Source of the DNA: Veillonella sp. R32
GTDB lineage: Bacteria > Bacillota > Negativicutes > Veillonellales > Veillonellaceae
Assembly (NCBI RefSeq): GCF_010093125.1
Contig: NZ_NMZQ01000047.1
Coordinates: forward strand, 1-64,000
Reading direction: 5' to 3'
DNA: 64,000 nucleotides
Position numbers and translations under genes: made by a program. The notes beneath the pieces were generated by a model. That model saw only the letters and a program-made list of their open reading frames with translations, ran no database searches and was not told where the DNA came from. This document shows, one piece after another, positions 35,620 to 44,101 of this stretch. The first letter of the stretch is position 1. The number at the start of each line of letters is the position of its first letter.

Positions 35620-37005
35620 TTAACGTTTTTGGGAAGCAGGACGTTTTTGCTGAAATAGCCATTCTAAGGCAGGCTTAATACTATAGCCATATTGCCAAGT
35701 GGAGCGATGATTGCCACCTTCAAAGGTAAAATAATAAAGATGGCTATAGGGGGTAAAGGCGTCGCCTATGGTTTCACTGGCTTTGGCTAAATCTGTCTCT
35801 GGGTTAACTGTAGCGCGCACCACCGTGTGATGAGATGCTTCTAAGTTGTTCATAATTTTATCGAAGGATGGTTTAGCACCAGGGTCCCCGGCGGATACTA
35901 GGGCCATAATATTTTGATTGCCTAAAGGGGCTGTAATCGTATCGTCCCATTTGCCGGCGATTAAATAAGATCCTGCGAAGAAGTCAGGATAGTTAATATC
36001 TAACTGTGTAGAAGCCATAGCACCCATGGATTGGCCCGTATTATAGATACGGTCTTTATCAATAGCATACTGTTCTGCTAATTCATTAATTAAATGGATT
36101 GTACGATCTAATTCAGGTCCATATTGATATTGATCATTTACAATGACTGTATCATATTGAGGAGCTAATACAAAAGAGGGATGATTTGCCTGCCATTCAG
36201 GGCTAGCAAAAGCAATAGCACCTAGGCCTTGTACTAAGGTAGCTTTAACCTCAGGTGATACGGTGCCAGCATCATGTAAGAATACGACTAATGGATATTT
36301 CTTGGTAGGATCATAATCTTTTGGTATATACAAATTGTATTGTAAGGTCGCATTGTTTTGAGCACTGTCTACAAAAATACCTGGTTGGAAATCTTTGATG
36401 ACTAGTTCATCCGTACTTGTGGTGGTAATATTCTTCTCTGGTAATATTAATTTATCTGAAGCTGTTTTCACAATACCTACTTGGGCTAAGGTAGTATCGA
36501 AAGTAGGCAAGGGCTGTGGATTACCAGAACTGCCTAATTTAGGGCCACCTTGAAAAGGGCTTTGACCTGTAGTATGTTCTTCAGGATGGGCGTCTACAGT
36601 AGGTTTACTCATAGTGGCGCCTTGGCTTGTCATAGGTAAAGGGCTGAGTTGAAGGAGCACATAAGGACTGGTAGCAACGTTTTTACTATTTGTCACATCT
36701 GGTGAATCAATGAGTGATACGGCAGTAATTGTTCGATTAGGTACAGTAAAGTCTTCCACTTGTAAGGAATCGCTACGAAGTGGCGTGTCATAGGTTAATA
36801 GTATGCGATCCAATTGTTCGCCGTCGCCATAGACTTTAGTAATAGCCTTAGCATTTACTATATGTGACTGTTTATTAGGAAGGGTATCCTCATAGATAAG
36901 TTGCGACATAGTATTAGTAGTTGGGGCAGCGGCCTGCAATTGAGTACTTGGTAAGCCTCCTAAGAGGGCAATTATTGTAGTCGTTAGTAGTAGTTTTTGT
37001 TTCAT
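35620..37005 (-). CDS. Exported alpha/beta-hydrolase (esterase) with Ig-like N-terminal domain
   Basis: 461 residues. A signal peptide (about 1-25) is followed by a beta-rich region (about 40-120) that resembles the Ig-like N-domain of EstA-type esterases, a low-complexity Pro/Gly/Ser segment (about 125-170), and an alpha/beta-hydrolase domain. The triad is Ser in NTGQSMGAMAS, Asp in SAGDPG and His in GGNHRSTW. Probably an envelope or secreted esterase or peptidase; the substrate is unknown. It has tandem copies of its ribosome-binding sequence upstream. Confidence 0.8.
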   Translation of the reverse strand: MKQKLLLTTTIIALLGGLPSTQLQAAAPTTNTMSQLIYEDTLPNKQSHIVNAKAITKVYGDGEQLDRILLTYDTPLRSDSLQVEDFTVPNRTITAVSLIDSPDVTNSKNVATSPYVLLQLSPLPMTSQGATMSKPTVDAHPEEHTTGQSPFQGGPKLGSSGNPQPLPTFDTTLAQVGIVKTASDKLILPEKNITTTSTDELVIKDFQPGIFVDSAQNNATLQYNLYIPKDYDPTKKYPLVVFLHDAGTVSPEVKATLVQGLGAIAFASPEWQANHPSFVLAPQYDTVIVNDQYQYGPELDRTIHLINELAEQYAIDKDRIYNTGQSMGAMASTQLDINYPDFFAGSYLIAGKWDDTITAPLGNQNIMALVSAGDPGAKPSFDKIMNNLEASHHTVVRATVNPETDLAKASETIGDAFTPYSHLYYFTFEGGNHRSTWQYGYSIKPALEWLFQQKRPASQKR

Positions 37006-37073
37006 AATAAGTCCTTTCTTTATAAGTCCTTTCTTTGTAATAGGAGTATAGATTTTATATATGATATTTTTAT

Positions 37074-37130
37074 GAAAAAAGCAACAGCCTTATAGTTTGA
37101 ACTTTTGTTTTACTATAGGTGTTGCTTTTT
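37074..37130 (-). terminator. Terminator after the phosphoethanolamine transferase-like gene
   Basis: AAAAAGCAACA pairs with TGTTGCTTTTT, with an inner TATAGT/ACTATA stem. On the minus strand it lies just after the 37164-38990 gene. The stem has T runs on both strands, so it may act in both directions. Confidence 0.8.
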
Positions 37131-37163
37131 AAATACTTATTATATTAATCGTGTTAAGAAATT

Positions 37164-38990
37164 TTATGGGTCAACTGCTTCAGGGTCATTGGTTAAGGGT
37201 TCTTGGCCTAATAAAGTAGTTAAATTATATTTATCGAATCGATAATTTGGGTTACTGAAGTCACGGCTTCGATCGTAGCGATTAGAAGGGGCTTGTAAAA
37301 TACCAGCTACTAAATCATAGAGTAAGTCGTTGGTAAAATATTTCCGTTCATGATCGCGTAGGATAGACGTAGTTTCTGGGTAGGCCGCTTCATATTCTGG
37401 TGATACATAGACCCAGAGGGGAATGCGGGTCATATCGAAGTCAAAAATATCTGGATTATGGGAGTGATGTAAACTTTCACCATGATCAGAGAAATAAATC
37501 ATGGCTTGTAAATTTAATTTATTTTTCCCATACGTATAAATTTGCTGTAAAAGCCAGTCGGTATATAATTGACTATTGGCATACGCTTCTTTCCCTTGTG
37601 GCACTTCGCCTACTTTCCATTTGCTGAACTCATGAGGATAGCGATCATTATAATAAATATGACTGCCCATAATGTGAATGACAATAAAATTGTTCTTATA
37701 GGGTTCGATTTGGTCTAATAAAGGTAATAAAACACCATCATATTTATCGGAGAACATGTATGCTTCGTGGGCCCATAACGGACGATCCGCAGTTTTTGCA
37801 ATGAGGGAGATAGCTGTATCATATTCGCCATATACCCCTTGGTTACTAAACCAACTAGTAAAATAACCAGCTTTTTTAGCTACATCTAAGATACTGGCGG
37901 ATTCTAAGAAGGGTTTATCATCGTATTGATTGCGTTCTGTCAAGGCTCGCTCTAAAGTGGGCACGGTTTGTACGTACGAAGAATAGGCATTGCGGAAAAA
38001 GATAAAATTAGGATTATTGGCAGCCATTTCACTTTGCCAAGGCGTATCATCATACTCGAAATTAGGATTGTACACTTTCATGTAATTGCGTGAAGACGAT
38101 TCACCGATGACGAGAATGACTGTACCTGGTACTTTTTGCGCTGCCGTTTCTTTAGTCGTTAATTGTAAATCATTATAAATAGCTTGATGTTTTTCACTAT
38201 ATTGTTGTAATTCTTTCATATAAGTGGCTACATCACACCAGTTTCTTACAATATCGGTTTCATAAAAACCGAATGGTAAGTAAATCGCACAAGCTAAGCA
38301 GACCGTGCTTAAACCACCTAGACGGAATTTCGTCATAACTTGACGTCTAGCTAGTTTACTCATGCCTTCATTAGACCAATAATAGAAGGCAAATAGTAAT
38401 ATGGCACCAAGTGCCATGGCAATAAGACCAGTTACGCCACCAGCACTTTTTAAGAAACCAAAGGCTTCTTCAGGATTTGTTTGGTACAAGGCCATGAGGG
38501 TAGCTGGTGTTAAACAATGCCAAGTGTTAATATAGTAGCCAATTTGAATTAAAGGAATAATGGAAAGCAACCATTGAATAAGGGCCATAATAACACTCAC
38601 TCTACGACGGTACGGTAAGTGGTACACAATGAAATAGTGTATTAAACTAAGCCCCATAAAGAGTAAGGCGCCAAATAAAAAATCAGGGAAAAACTCATAA
38701 AAGTAAAATGGTTTAGTGTAGGACCAATGATATAGCAAAGGGTAGGTTAAGGCCCAACTAAGGCCTAAGAGACCATGGCCTAAAAATACACGATGCCATA
38801 AGGTGCTACGTATTAATTGTTGAAATAAGGCTAATCCCAATAGCGAAGGGATCGCTAATAAGGTTACATCTTCCCAATCAAAGCCTAACGTAATGGGTTC
38901 GTAAATGTAGTAAAAGACGGCAAAGATGAGGATACACCACAAGGCTGCCTGTAAGATGGCGTTACGCCACCAAAAAGATAGTGGTTTCAT
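37164..38990 (-). CDS. Phosphoethanolamine transferase-like sulfatase-fold membrane protein
   Basis: 608 residues. The N-terminal part (about 10-235) has several TM helices, and the C-terminal part is an alkaline-phosphatase/sulfatase-fold domain of the EptA/CptA type: VILVIGESSSRNYM (metal site and nucleophile Ser/Thr region), YSSYVQTVPTLERALT, HIMGSH and YFSDHGESLHHS. Such enzymes add phosphoethanolamine to lipid A, core sugar or other glycans outside the inner membrane, which fits a diderm cell. ATG at 38990 (seven bases after AAAGGA) is preferred to the TTG at 38996. The target is unknown. Confidence 0.85.
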   Translation of the reverse strand: MKPLSFWWRNAILQAALWCILIFAVFYYIYEPITLGFDWEDVTLLAIPSLLGLALFQQLIRSTLWHRVFLGHGLLGLSWALTYPLLYHWSYTKPFYFYEFFPDFLFGALLFMGLSLIHYFIVYHLPYRRRVSVIMALIQWLLSIIPLIQIGYYINTWHCLTPATLMALYQTNPEEAFGFLKSAGGVTGLIAMALGAILLFAFYYWSNEGMSKLARRQVMTKFRLGGLSTVCLACAIYLPFGFYETDIVRNWCDVATYMKELQQYSEKHQAIYNDLQLTTKETAAQKVPGTVILVIGESSSRNYMKVYNPNFEYDDTPWQSEMAANNPNFIFFRNAYSSYVQTVPTLERALTERNQYDDKPFLESASILDVAKKAGYFTSWFSNQGVYGEYDTAISLIAKTADRPLWAHEAYMFSDKYDGVLLPLLDQIEPYKNNFIVIHIMGSHIYYNDRYPHEFSKWKVGEVPQGKEAYANSQLYTDWLLQQIYTYGKNKLNLQAMIYFSDHGESLHHSHNPDIFDFDMTRIPLWVYVSPEYEAAYPETTSILRDHERKYFTNDLLYDLVAGILQAPSNRYDRSRDFSNPNYRFDKYNLTTLLGQEPLTNDPEAVDP

Positions 38991-39082
38991 AGTCAAGTCC
39001 TTTATAATATAATATCATCAATAAGATAGCAGAATTACTGTAAAATTACAAGGAGATAATACGATTTTACGACTTTATTAGG

Positions 39083-39112
39083 TTGTTAAATGGTAAATTT
39101 CTATGATACAAT
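39083..39112 (+). promoter_or_regulatory. Probable scpA promoter
   Basis: TTGTTA (39083-39088), 18-base spacer, TACAAT (39107-39112). It would start transcription near 39119, ahead of a hairpin and scpA. Confidence 0.55.
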
Positions 39113-39147
39113 GAGAAAAAGGTTATCGAGACTTCGTGATAGCAAAA

Positions 39148-39178
39148 AAGAGGGGCGCATAACCCCTCTTATTTGTTT
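39148..39178 (+). terminator. Terminator-like hairpin in the scpA leader
   Basis: AAGAGGGG (39148-39155) pairs with CCCCTCTT (39163-39170), followed by a broken T tract. It lies between the probable promoter and scpA, 23 bases before its ATG, so it may attenuate the operon or end readthrough. Confidence 0.65.
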
Positions 39179-39200
39179 GACTATAAGGTAAGGAGACAGG

Positions 39201-39938
39201 ATGAAATCCTACGAATATAAATTGGCCGTTTTTGAAGGGCCTCTAGATTTATTACTCCATTTAATTGAAAAACATAAAATAGATATTTATGACATTCCTA
39301 TTGTTGAAATTACTTCGCAATATATGGCTCAATTGGAATTGTGGCAGACATTTGATATTCAATATAGTAGTGAATTTTTAGTTATGGCAGCTACGTTGTT
39401 GCAGATTAAATCTCGGATGTTATTGCCACGGACAGCACCGCTAAATCCAGAGGAAACAGAGGATCCTCGCGATGAATTAGTAGCGAATTTATTAGAATAC
39501 AAACAGATTAAAGAATTGACAGAAGCCTTGACAGAGAAGACCGAAATGAGTAGTCAAAGCTTTAGTCGTCCCGATGCGCTTAGTCAATGGGGGCAGGAGT
39601 CAGTGTTTCGATTTGACATTGCTCAATTATATACTATTTTTAAATCTTGTTATGAGCGTTCACAAGAAGTGGTGCCAGAGCCACCTAAGGTTACAGTGGA
39701 AAAAGAGGCCTATAGTTTGGATGAAATGATTGATTCCTTATTGCTTCGGGCTAAGCAAACACGACGCTTTAGCTTTATAGGACTACTAGAAGAAGTGACT
39801 GTAAGAGCGGCTAAAGTAACTATGTTTATTGCCGTTTTAGAATTACTGAAGCGGCAGATTTTTACCATTAGTGCGCCTGTAGATAGTACTAATGATGGCT
39901 CCCTTGAAGATGTAACTTTAATTAGTGAAATGGTATAG
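39201..39938 (+). CDS. scpA: Segregation and condensation protein A
   Basis: A 245-residue kleisin that links the SMC heads, with ScpB completing the condensin. N-terminal FEGPLDLLLHLIEKHKIDIY and IVEITSQYMAQL are diagnostic. The middle is helical and the C-terminus (about 165-240) is a winged helix. Ribosome binding site AAGGAG. scpB follows after a purine-rich gap. Confidence 0.95.
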   Translation: MKSYEYKLAVFEGPLDLLLHLIEKHKIDIYDIPIVEITSQYMAQLELWQTFDIQYSSEFLVMAATLLQIKSRMLLPRTAPLNPEETEDPRDELVANLLEYKQIKELTEALTEKTEMSSQSFSRPDALSQWGQESVFRFDIAQLYTIFKSCYERSQEVVPEPPKVTVEKEAYSLDEMIDSLLLRAKQTRRFSFIGLLEEVTVRAAKVTMFIAVLELLKRQIFTISAPVDSTNDGSLEDVTLISEMV

Positions 39939-40000
39939 TTAGAGACAGGCAGTCCTAGCCTTAAATTTATATAAATAAAGATAGCTGTAAAGATTGAAAC

Positions 40001-40050
40001 AAAGATAGAACTAAAGAAAGATAGAACTAAAAATAGAAATAAAGATACGA
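40001..40050. repeat. Purine-rich tandem repeats between scpA and scpB
   Basis: AAAGATAGAACTAAAG at 40001-40016 is repeated at 40017-40032 with one change, followed by degenerate copies (atagaaataaagatacgaac) to about 40055. The sense strand is almost free of C. The repeat sits in the scpA-scpB spacer and in the transcript leader of scpB. Confidence 0.75.
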
Positions 40051-40075
40051 ACAAAGAAAGGTAAGACAATACAGT

Positions 40076-40630
40076 ATGACAGATGTGAATCAGCCTACGG
40101 ACACCTCGTTGTTGGCCCATTTAGAAGCGGTGTTATTTTCCGCAGCTAAGCCGGTGCCACTTGCTTTATTAGGTGAATTATTTAACCTTGATGAAGCGGC
40201 TTTAGACCAGGTATTACAACTTTATAGTGAACAATTAGTAACTTATCAGCGAGGCCTTCGGCTTAAACTGAGTGGCGTTGGTGCTGAGCTTGTAAGTGCG
40301 CCTGAAAGTAGTGCTTATGTAAGTCAAATTCGGCAACGGGAGGATCGTTTATCGCCAGCAGCTATGGAGACTTTGGCTGTTATAGCTTTTAAACAGCCTG
40401 TTACTAAAAGTGAGATTGAAGAAGTTCGTGGCGTCAATTGTGAGAAAGTATTAAAACAATTAGTAACTCGTGATTTAGTGATGGAATTAGGACGTAAAGA
40501 AAGTATTGGCCGGCCTGTATTATATGGCACGACGGATACATTTTTACGCAGTGTAGGCATTGAGTCGGTGGAAACATTAAAGCAAGAAGTGGCTACCCAA
40601 GATGAGTTAACGGTAAGTAAGGAGACGTAA
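40076..40630 (+). CDS. scpB: Segregation and condensation protein B
   Basis: 184 residues with two winged-helix domains (about 8-80 and 85-165), including LSPAAMETLAVIAFKQPVTK and RGVNCEKVLKQLVTRDLV. It dimerises and binds ScpA in the SMC complex. The nearest ribosome-binding sequence (AGAAAGG) is about 14 bases before ATG, longer than usual, so expression may be modest. rluB follows closely. Confidence 0.94.
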   Translation: MTDVNQPTDTSLLAHLEAVLFSAAKPVPLALLGELFNLDEAALDQVLQLYSEQLVTYQRGLRLKLSGVGAELVSAPESSAYVSQIRQREDRLSPAAMETLAVIAFKQPVTKSEIEEVRGVNCEKVLKQLVTRDLVMELGRKESIGRPVLYGTTDTFLRSVGIESVETLKQEVATQDELTVSKET

Positions 40631-40634
40631 ATAA

Positions 40635-41486
40635 ATGGAAACAGAACGTTTGCAAAAATATATTAGTCGTTGTGGCTATGTGTCGCGCCGTAAGGCAGAA
40701 GAATTAATTGTAGCAGGCAAAGTACAAGTAAATGGTCGATTTATAACGGAGTTAGGCGTTAAAATTAATCCAGCCATTGATCGTGTTAAAATTGACGGTC
40801 AACGAATTGAGCCAGAAGCTTTAGAATATTATATTTTCAATAAACCGAAAGGGAGTATTACTTCTGTAGGTGATCCTCAAGGTCGTGCTACGGTCATGGA
40901 CTATTTAAAGGATATTAAGACCCGCGTTTATCCTGTAGGACGCTTGGATTATAATACGGAAGGTTTATTGCTATTTACTAATGATGGCGCTTTAGCTCAA
41001 GCTTTAATGCATCCTTCTAAAGGGGTTACTAAGACTTATGAAGTCAAGCTTAAAGGTCGTGTATTAGATGAACACTTAGAGGCTTTGAGTCAAGGTGTTT
41101 CTTTAGAAGATGGCGTTACTTCGCCTGCAGAATTAGTAGACTATGGTTTTGATAGTAAAACGAATACGACTACGGTTGAAATTACGATTCATGAAGGCCG
41201 TAATCGCCAAGTTCGTCGCATGTTTGAACATTTTAAATATAGTGTATATAACTTAAAACGAATTGCTTATGGTGGTTTGACCTTAGCTGGTTTGAAACGT
41301 GGCGCGTACCGTAAATTACAAGGGGAGGAAGTGCGCCAATTGAAAGCTCTTTGTAAATTACCATTTGGTAAAACAAGCAGTGGTGATACGGTTAATAAAC
41401 GCTCTTTAACTAAAGATAATAAAAAACAGTTCGGCCGTAGTGGAGCTACTCGAGGTAGTCAACGTCGTCCTAGAGGAGGCCGATAA
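40635..41486 (+). CDS. rluB: 23S rRNA pseudouridine synthase RluB-type
   Basis: 283 residues: S4 RNA-binding domain (RLQKYISRCGYVSRRKAEELI, about 4-60 overall) and RsuA-type catalytic domain with GRLDYNTEGLLLFTNDG, whose Asp is the catalytic residue. The C-terminal 45 residues are basic and Gly/Arg-rich. It follows scpAB as in many Firmicutes. RluB versus RluE/RsuA is judged from the S4 domain and length. Confidence 0.9.
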   Translation: METERLQKYISRCGYVSRRKAEELIVAGKVQVNGRFITELGVKINPAIDRVKIDGQRIEPEALEYYIFNKPKGSITSVGDPQGRATVMDYLKDIKTRVYPVGRLDYNTEGLLLFTNDGALAQALMHPSKGVTKTYEVKLKGRVLDEHLEALSQGVSLEDGVTSPAELVDYGFDSKTNTTTVEITIHEGRNRQVRRMFEHFKYSVYNLKRIAYGGLTLAGLKRGAYRKLQGEEVRQLKALCKLPFGKTSSGDTVNKRSLTKDNKKQFGRSGATRGSQRRPRGGR

Positions 41487-42736
41487 TGAAACATATTATT
41501 GTAGTTGGCGCTGGTGCCGCTGGCTTAATGGCAGCCACTATAGCAGCTCGCGAAGGGGCTAAGGTTACGCTCTTAGAGAAGATGAATATGGTGGGTAAAA
41601 AAATGGGGATTACAGGTAAAGGTCGCTGTAATATTACGAATGATGCCCCCATTGCTGATTTTATTGCCAAAACACCGGGCAATGGTAAGTTTTTAATGAG
41701 TGCTTACCAGCAATTTGATAATCGTGATTTGCTCGATTTATTGCATAGTTGGAAATTGGCTACCAAAGTAGAACGAGGTGGGCGTGTTTTTCCTGAATCT
41801 GACTCCGCATTAGAAGTGCGCAATATGTTTATGCGCGTTTTTAAAGGGTATGGTGGTATCCTTCATTTAAATGAAGCAGTTAAGCAATTAATCGTACAAG
41901 ATGATAGTATTAAAGGGGTTATTACTGATAAGGAAACCTATTATGGAGATGCGGTTATTTTAGCTACTGGTGGCCTGTCTTATCCATTAACAGGTTCTAC
42001 TGGTGATGGCTATGAGATGGCGCAGGCAGTAGGTCATACTATTACAGATTTACGGCCGTCCTTAGTGCCCTTAGAAACAAAGGAAACTTGGGCAAAGGAT
42101 TTGATGGGGCTAAGTTTACGTAATGTAGAACTGTCTGTAGTGGCGAAGGCTAAAGTGCAGGCTAAACAATTTGGTGAAATGATGTTTACCCATTTTGGTA
42201 TTACGGGACCGATTGTACTTTCCTTGAGTCATACAGTGGGCAAATTATTAAAGAAAAAGAATATAGGCATTATTAATTTAGAAATTAATTTGAAGCCAGC
42301 CTTAACAGTAGAACAATTGGATCAACGGGTACAGCGAGATTTTGTAACATACTCGAAGAAACAATTAGTGAATGGGTTAAAAGATTTATTACCACAACGC
42401 TTAATTCCTGTTATTATAGAATTAGCTGGGTTAACTCCAGAAAAGTTTATTAATCAAATTAGTCGTGAAGAGCGGCAACGTTTAGTTCATGTATTACAAC
42501 ATATGCCGTTGACGTTTAAACAAATGCGTCCCATTGCGGAAGCCATTGTAACAGCTGGGGGCATTTCTGTGAAAGAATTTGTCCCTAAAACAATGGAATC
42601 TAAGAAAATAAAAGGTTTGTATGCAGCTGGTGAGGTCTTAGATATTGATGCCTTTACGGGGGGCTATAATTTACAAGCTGCTTTTGCGACCGCATTTGTA
42701 GCAGCTCAACATGCAGTATACGGCGATGAGACATAG
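41486..42736 (+). CDS. HI0933/YhiN family NAD(P)/FAD-dependent oxidoreductase
   Basis: 416 residues. N-terminal FAD site VVGAGAAGLMAATIAA, then LLEKMNMVGKKMGITGKGRC and GGLSYPLTGSTGDGYEMA, diagnostic for the HI0933-like flavoprotein family. The C-terminus has LYAAGEVLDIDAFTGGYNLQ. Physiological substrate is unknown; some homologues (BaiN) reduce bile acids, but that role should not be assumed. Its ATG overlaps the rluB stop by one base. Confidence 0.9.
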   Translation: MKHIIVVGAGAAGLMAATIAAREGAKVTLLEKMNMVGKKMGITGKGRCNITNDAPIADFIAKTPGNGKFLMSAYQQFDNRDLLDLLHSWKLATKVERGGRVFPESDSALEVRNMFMRVFKGYGGILHLNEAVKQLIVQDDSIKGVITDKETYYGDAVILATGGLSYPLTGSTGDGYEMAQAVGHTITDLRPSLVPLETKETWAKDLMGLSLRNVELSVVAKAKVQAKQFGEMMFTHFGITGPIVLSLSHTVGKLLKKKNIGIINLEINLKPALTVEQLDQRVQRDFVTYSKKQLVNGLKDLLPQRLIPVIIELAGLTPEKFINQISREERQRLVHVLQHMPLTFKQMRPIAEAIVTAGGISVKEFVPKTMESKKIKGLYAAGEVLDIDAFTGGYNLQAAFATAFVAAQHAVYGDET

Positions 42737-42783
42737 GATGTTGTATAAGGCCATGACATGATTCATGGGAGGAGTTTTTAGGT

Positions 42784-43458
42784 ATGAGTAAACAACGAAT
42801 TGCTGTAGCCGTAGATGGACCGGCTGGGGCAGGTAAAAGTAGTATCTCTAAAGTAGTAGCTAAAAAATTAGGCTATTTATATATCGATACAGGTGCCATG
42901 TATCGTGCTGTTACTTGGGCCGTGCTTCAAAAAGGCATAACGCCTACCGATGAAGCGGCTGTAACGGCGTTATTGCCAACCTTGACCTTACGTTTAGAGC
43001 CGACGGACGAAGCATTTACTGTTTTTGTAAATGGTGACGATGTAACGGAAGCGATTCGTAGTCAAGCGGTTAATCAAGCGGTATCACAAATTGCTAGCAT
43101 TAAAGCAGTTCGTCAGTTTTTAGTAGCTCAACAACGAGCTATGGCAACAAGCGGTGGTGTTATTCTTGATGGCCGTGATATTGGATCTGTAGTTTTACCT
43201 AAGGCGGAATTAAAAATCTATTTAACCGCTTCTGTAGATGCGCGTGCCAAACGACGTTGGTTAGAAACAAAGGATAAGGAAACTATTTCTTTAGAAGACA
43301 TTAAGGCCAGTGTAATGGCTCGTGATGAGATGGATACGAATCGTAAGGAATCCCCTTTAGTTTGCGTTCCCGAAGCCATTGTAGTCAATTCTGATAATTT
43401 AACTTTTGATGAAACTGTAGAGCGTATGATACAATTGATTACAGATGCTGAAAAGTAA
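42784..43458 (+). CDS. cmk: Cytidylate kinase
   Basis: 224 residues; phosphorylates CMP and dCMP. P-loop DGPAGAGKSSISK, YIDTGAMYRAVTW, LDGRDIGSVVLP and the lid region ARAKRRW are clear. It heads cmk-plsC-ispH-rpsA, a conserved order that links nucleotide, phospholipid and isoprenoid synthesis to S1. Confidence 0.96.
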   Translation: MSKQRIAVAVDGPAGAGKSSISKVVAKKLGYLYIDTGAMYRAVTWAVLQKGITPTDEAAVTALLPTLTLRLEPTDEAFTVFVNGDDVTEAIRSQAVNQAVSQIASIKAVRQFLVAQQRAMATSGGVILDGRDIGSVVLPKAELKIYLTASVDARAKRRWLETKDKETISLEDIKASVMARDEMDTNRKESPLVCVPEAIVVNSDNLTFDETVERMIQLITDAEK

Positions 43459-43472
43459 AGGAGTATCGCTTT

Positions 43473-44090
43473 ATGGATAAGTTTTCAGAATGTTTATGGC
43501 GTTCAGCCTTTCAAATTGTGTATGGTTGGATTTATAAAACGGATGTAGTAGGGCGTGAGAATTTTCCTAAAGAAGGGCCTGTCATTGTAGCTCCTAATCA
43601 CAAGAGCAATAATGACCCTTGTATTGTAGGGCATGCTTTACCACGGCACGTTAGCTTTATGGCGAAAGAAGAATTATTTAAGAACCCTATTTCTAATTTC
43701 TTTTGTCGTTGGTTAGGCGCGTTTCCTTTGAAACGAGGCGGCGTCGATAAAATTGCTATTCGTCATGCTATGAACTTATTAAAGAACAATTTGGTATTAG
43801 GAATATTTCCGGAAGGAACACGTCAAAAGAAAGATAAGACCTTAGGTCGTTTTCATGATGGCGTTGCTTCTATGGCCTTGCGAACGGGCGTACCCGTGGT
43901 ACCAGTGGCGCTCATGGGCTCTTATGATATTAAACGAGGGCAAGTAGCCGCCATTATTGGTAAACCGATTCCCGTGACTAAAGCAAAGCCTACGGCAGAA
44001 GCGATTGCTGCTTTAAATGAGCAAGTTAAGAGTGCTTTGGAAACCTTAATGGCAGACTATCGGGCTAGCCATCCAAACTTTAAACGATAA
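43473..44090 (+). CDS. plsC: 1-acyl-sn-glycerol-3-phosphate acyltransferase
   Basis: 205 residues; makes phosphatidic acid. Acyltransferase motif NHKSNNDP (HX4D) and FPEGTR are present, with an N-terminal hydrophobic segment. PlsY, which makes its substrate, is encoded at 47574-48176. Confidence 0.94.
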   Translation: MDKFSECLWRSAFQIVYGWIYKTDVVGRENFPKEGPVIVAPNHKSNNDPCIVGHALPRHVSFMAKEELFKNPISNFFCRWLGAFPLKRGGVDKIAIRHAMNLLKNNLVLGIFPEGTRQKKDKTLGRFHDGVASMALRTGVPVVPVALMGSYDIKRGQVAAIIGKPIPVTKAKPTAEAIAALNEQVKSALETLMADYRASHPNFKR

Positions 44091-44101
44091 AGGAGGCAAA
44101 C

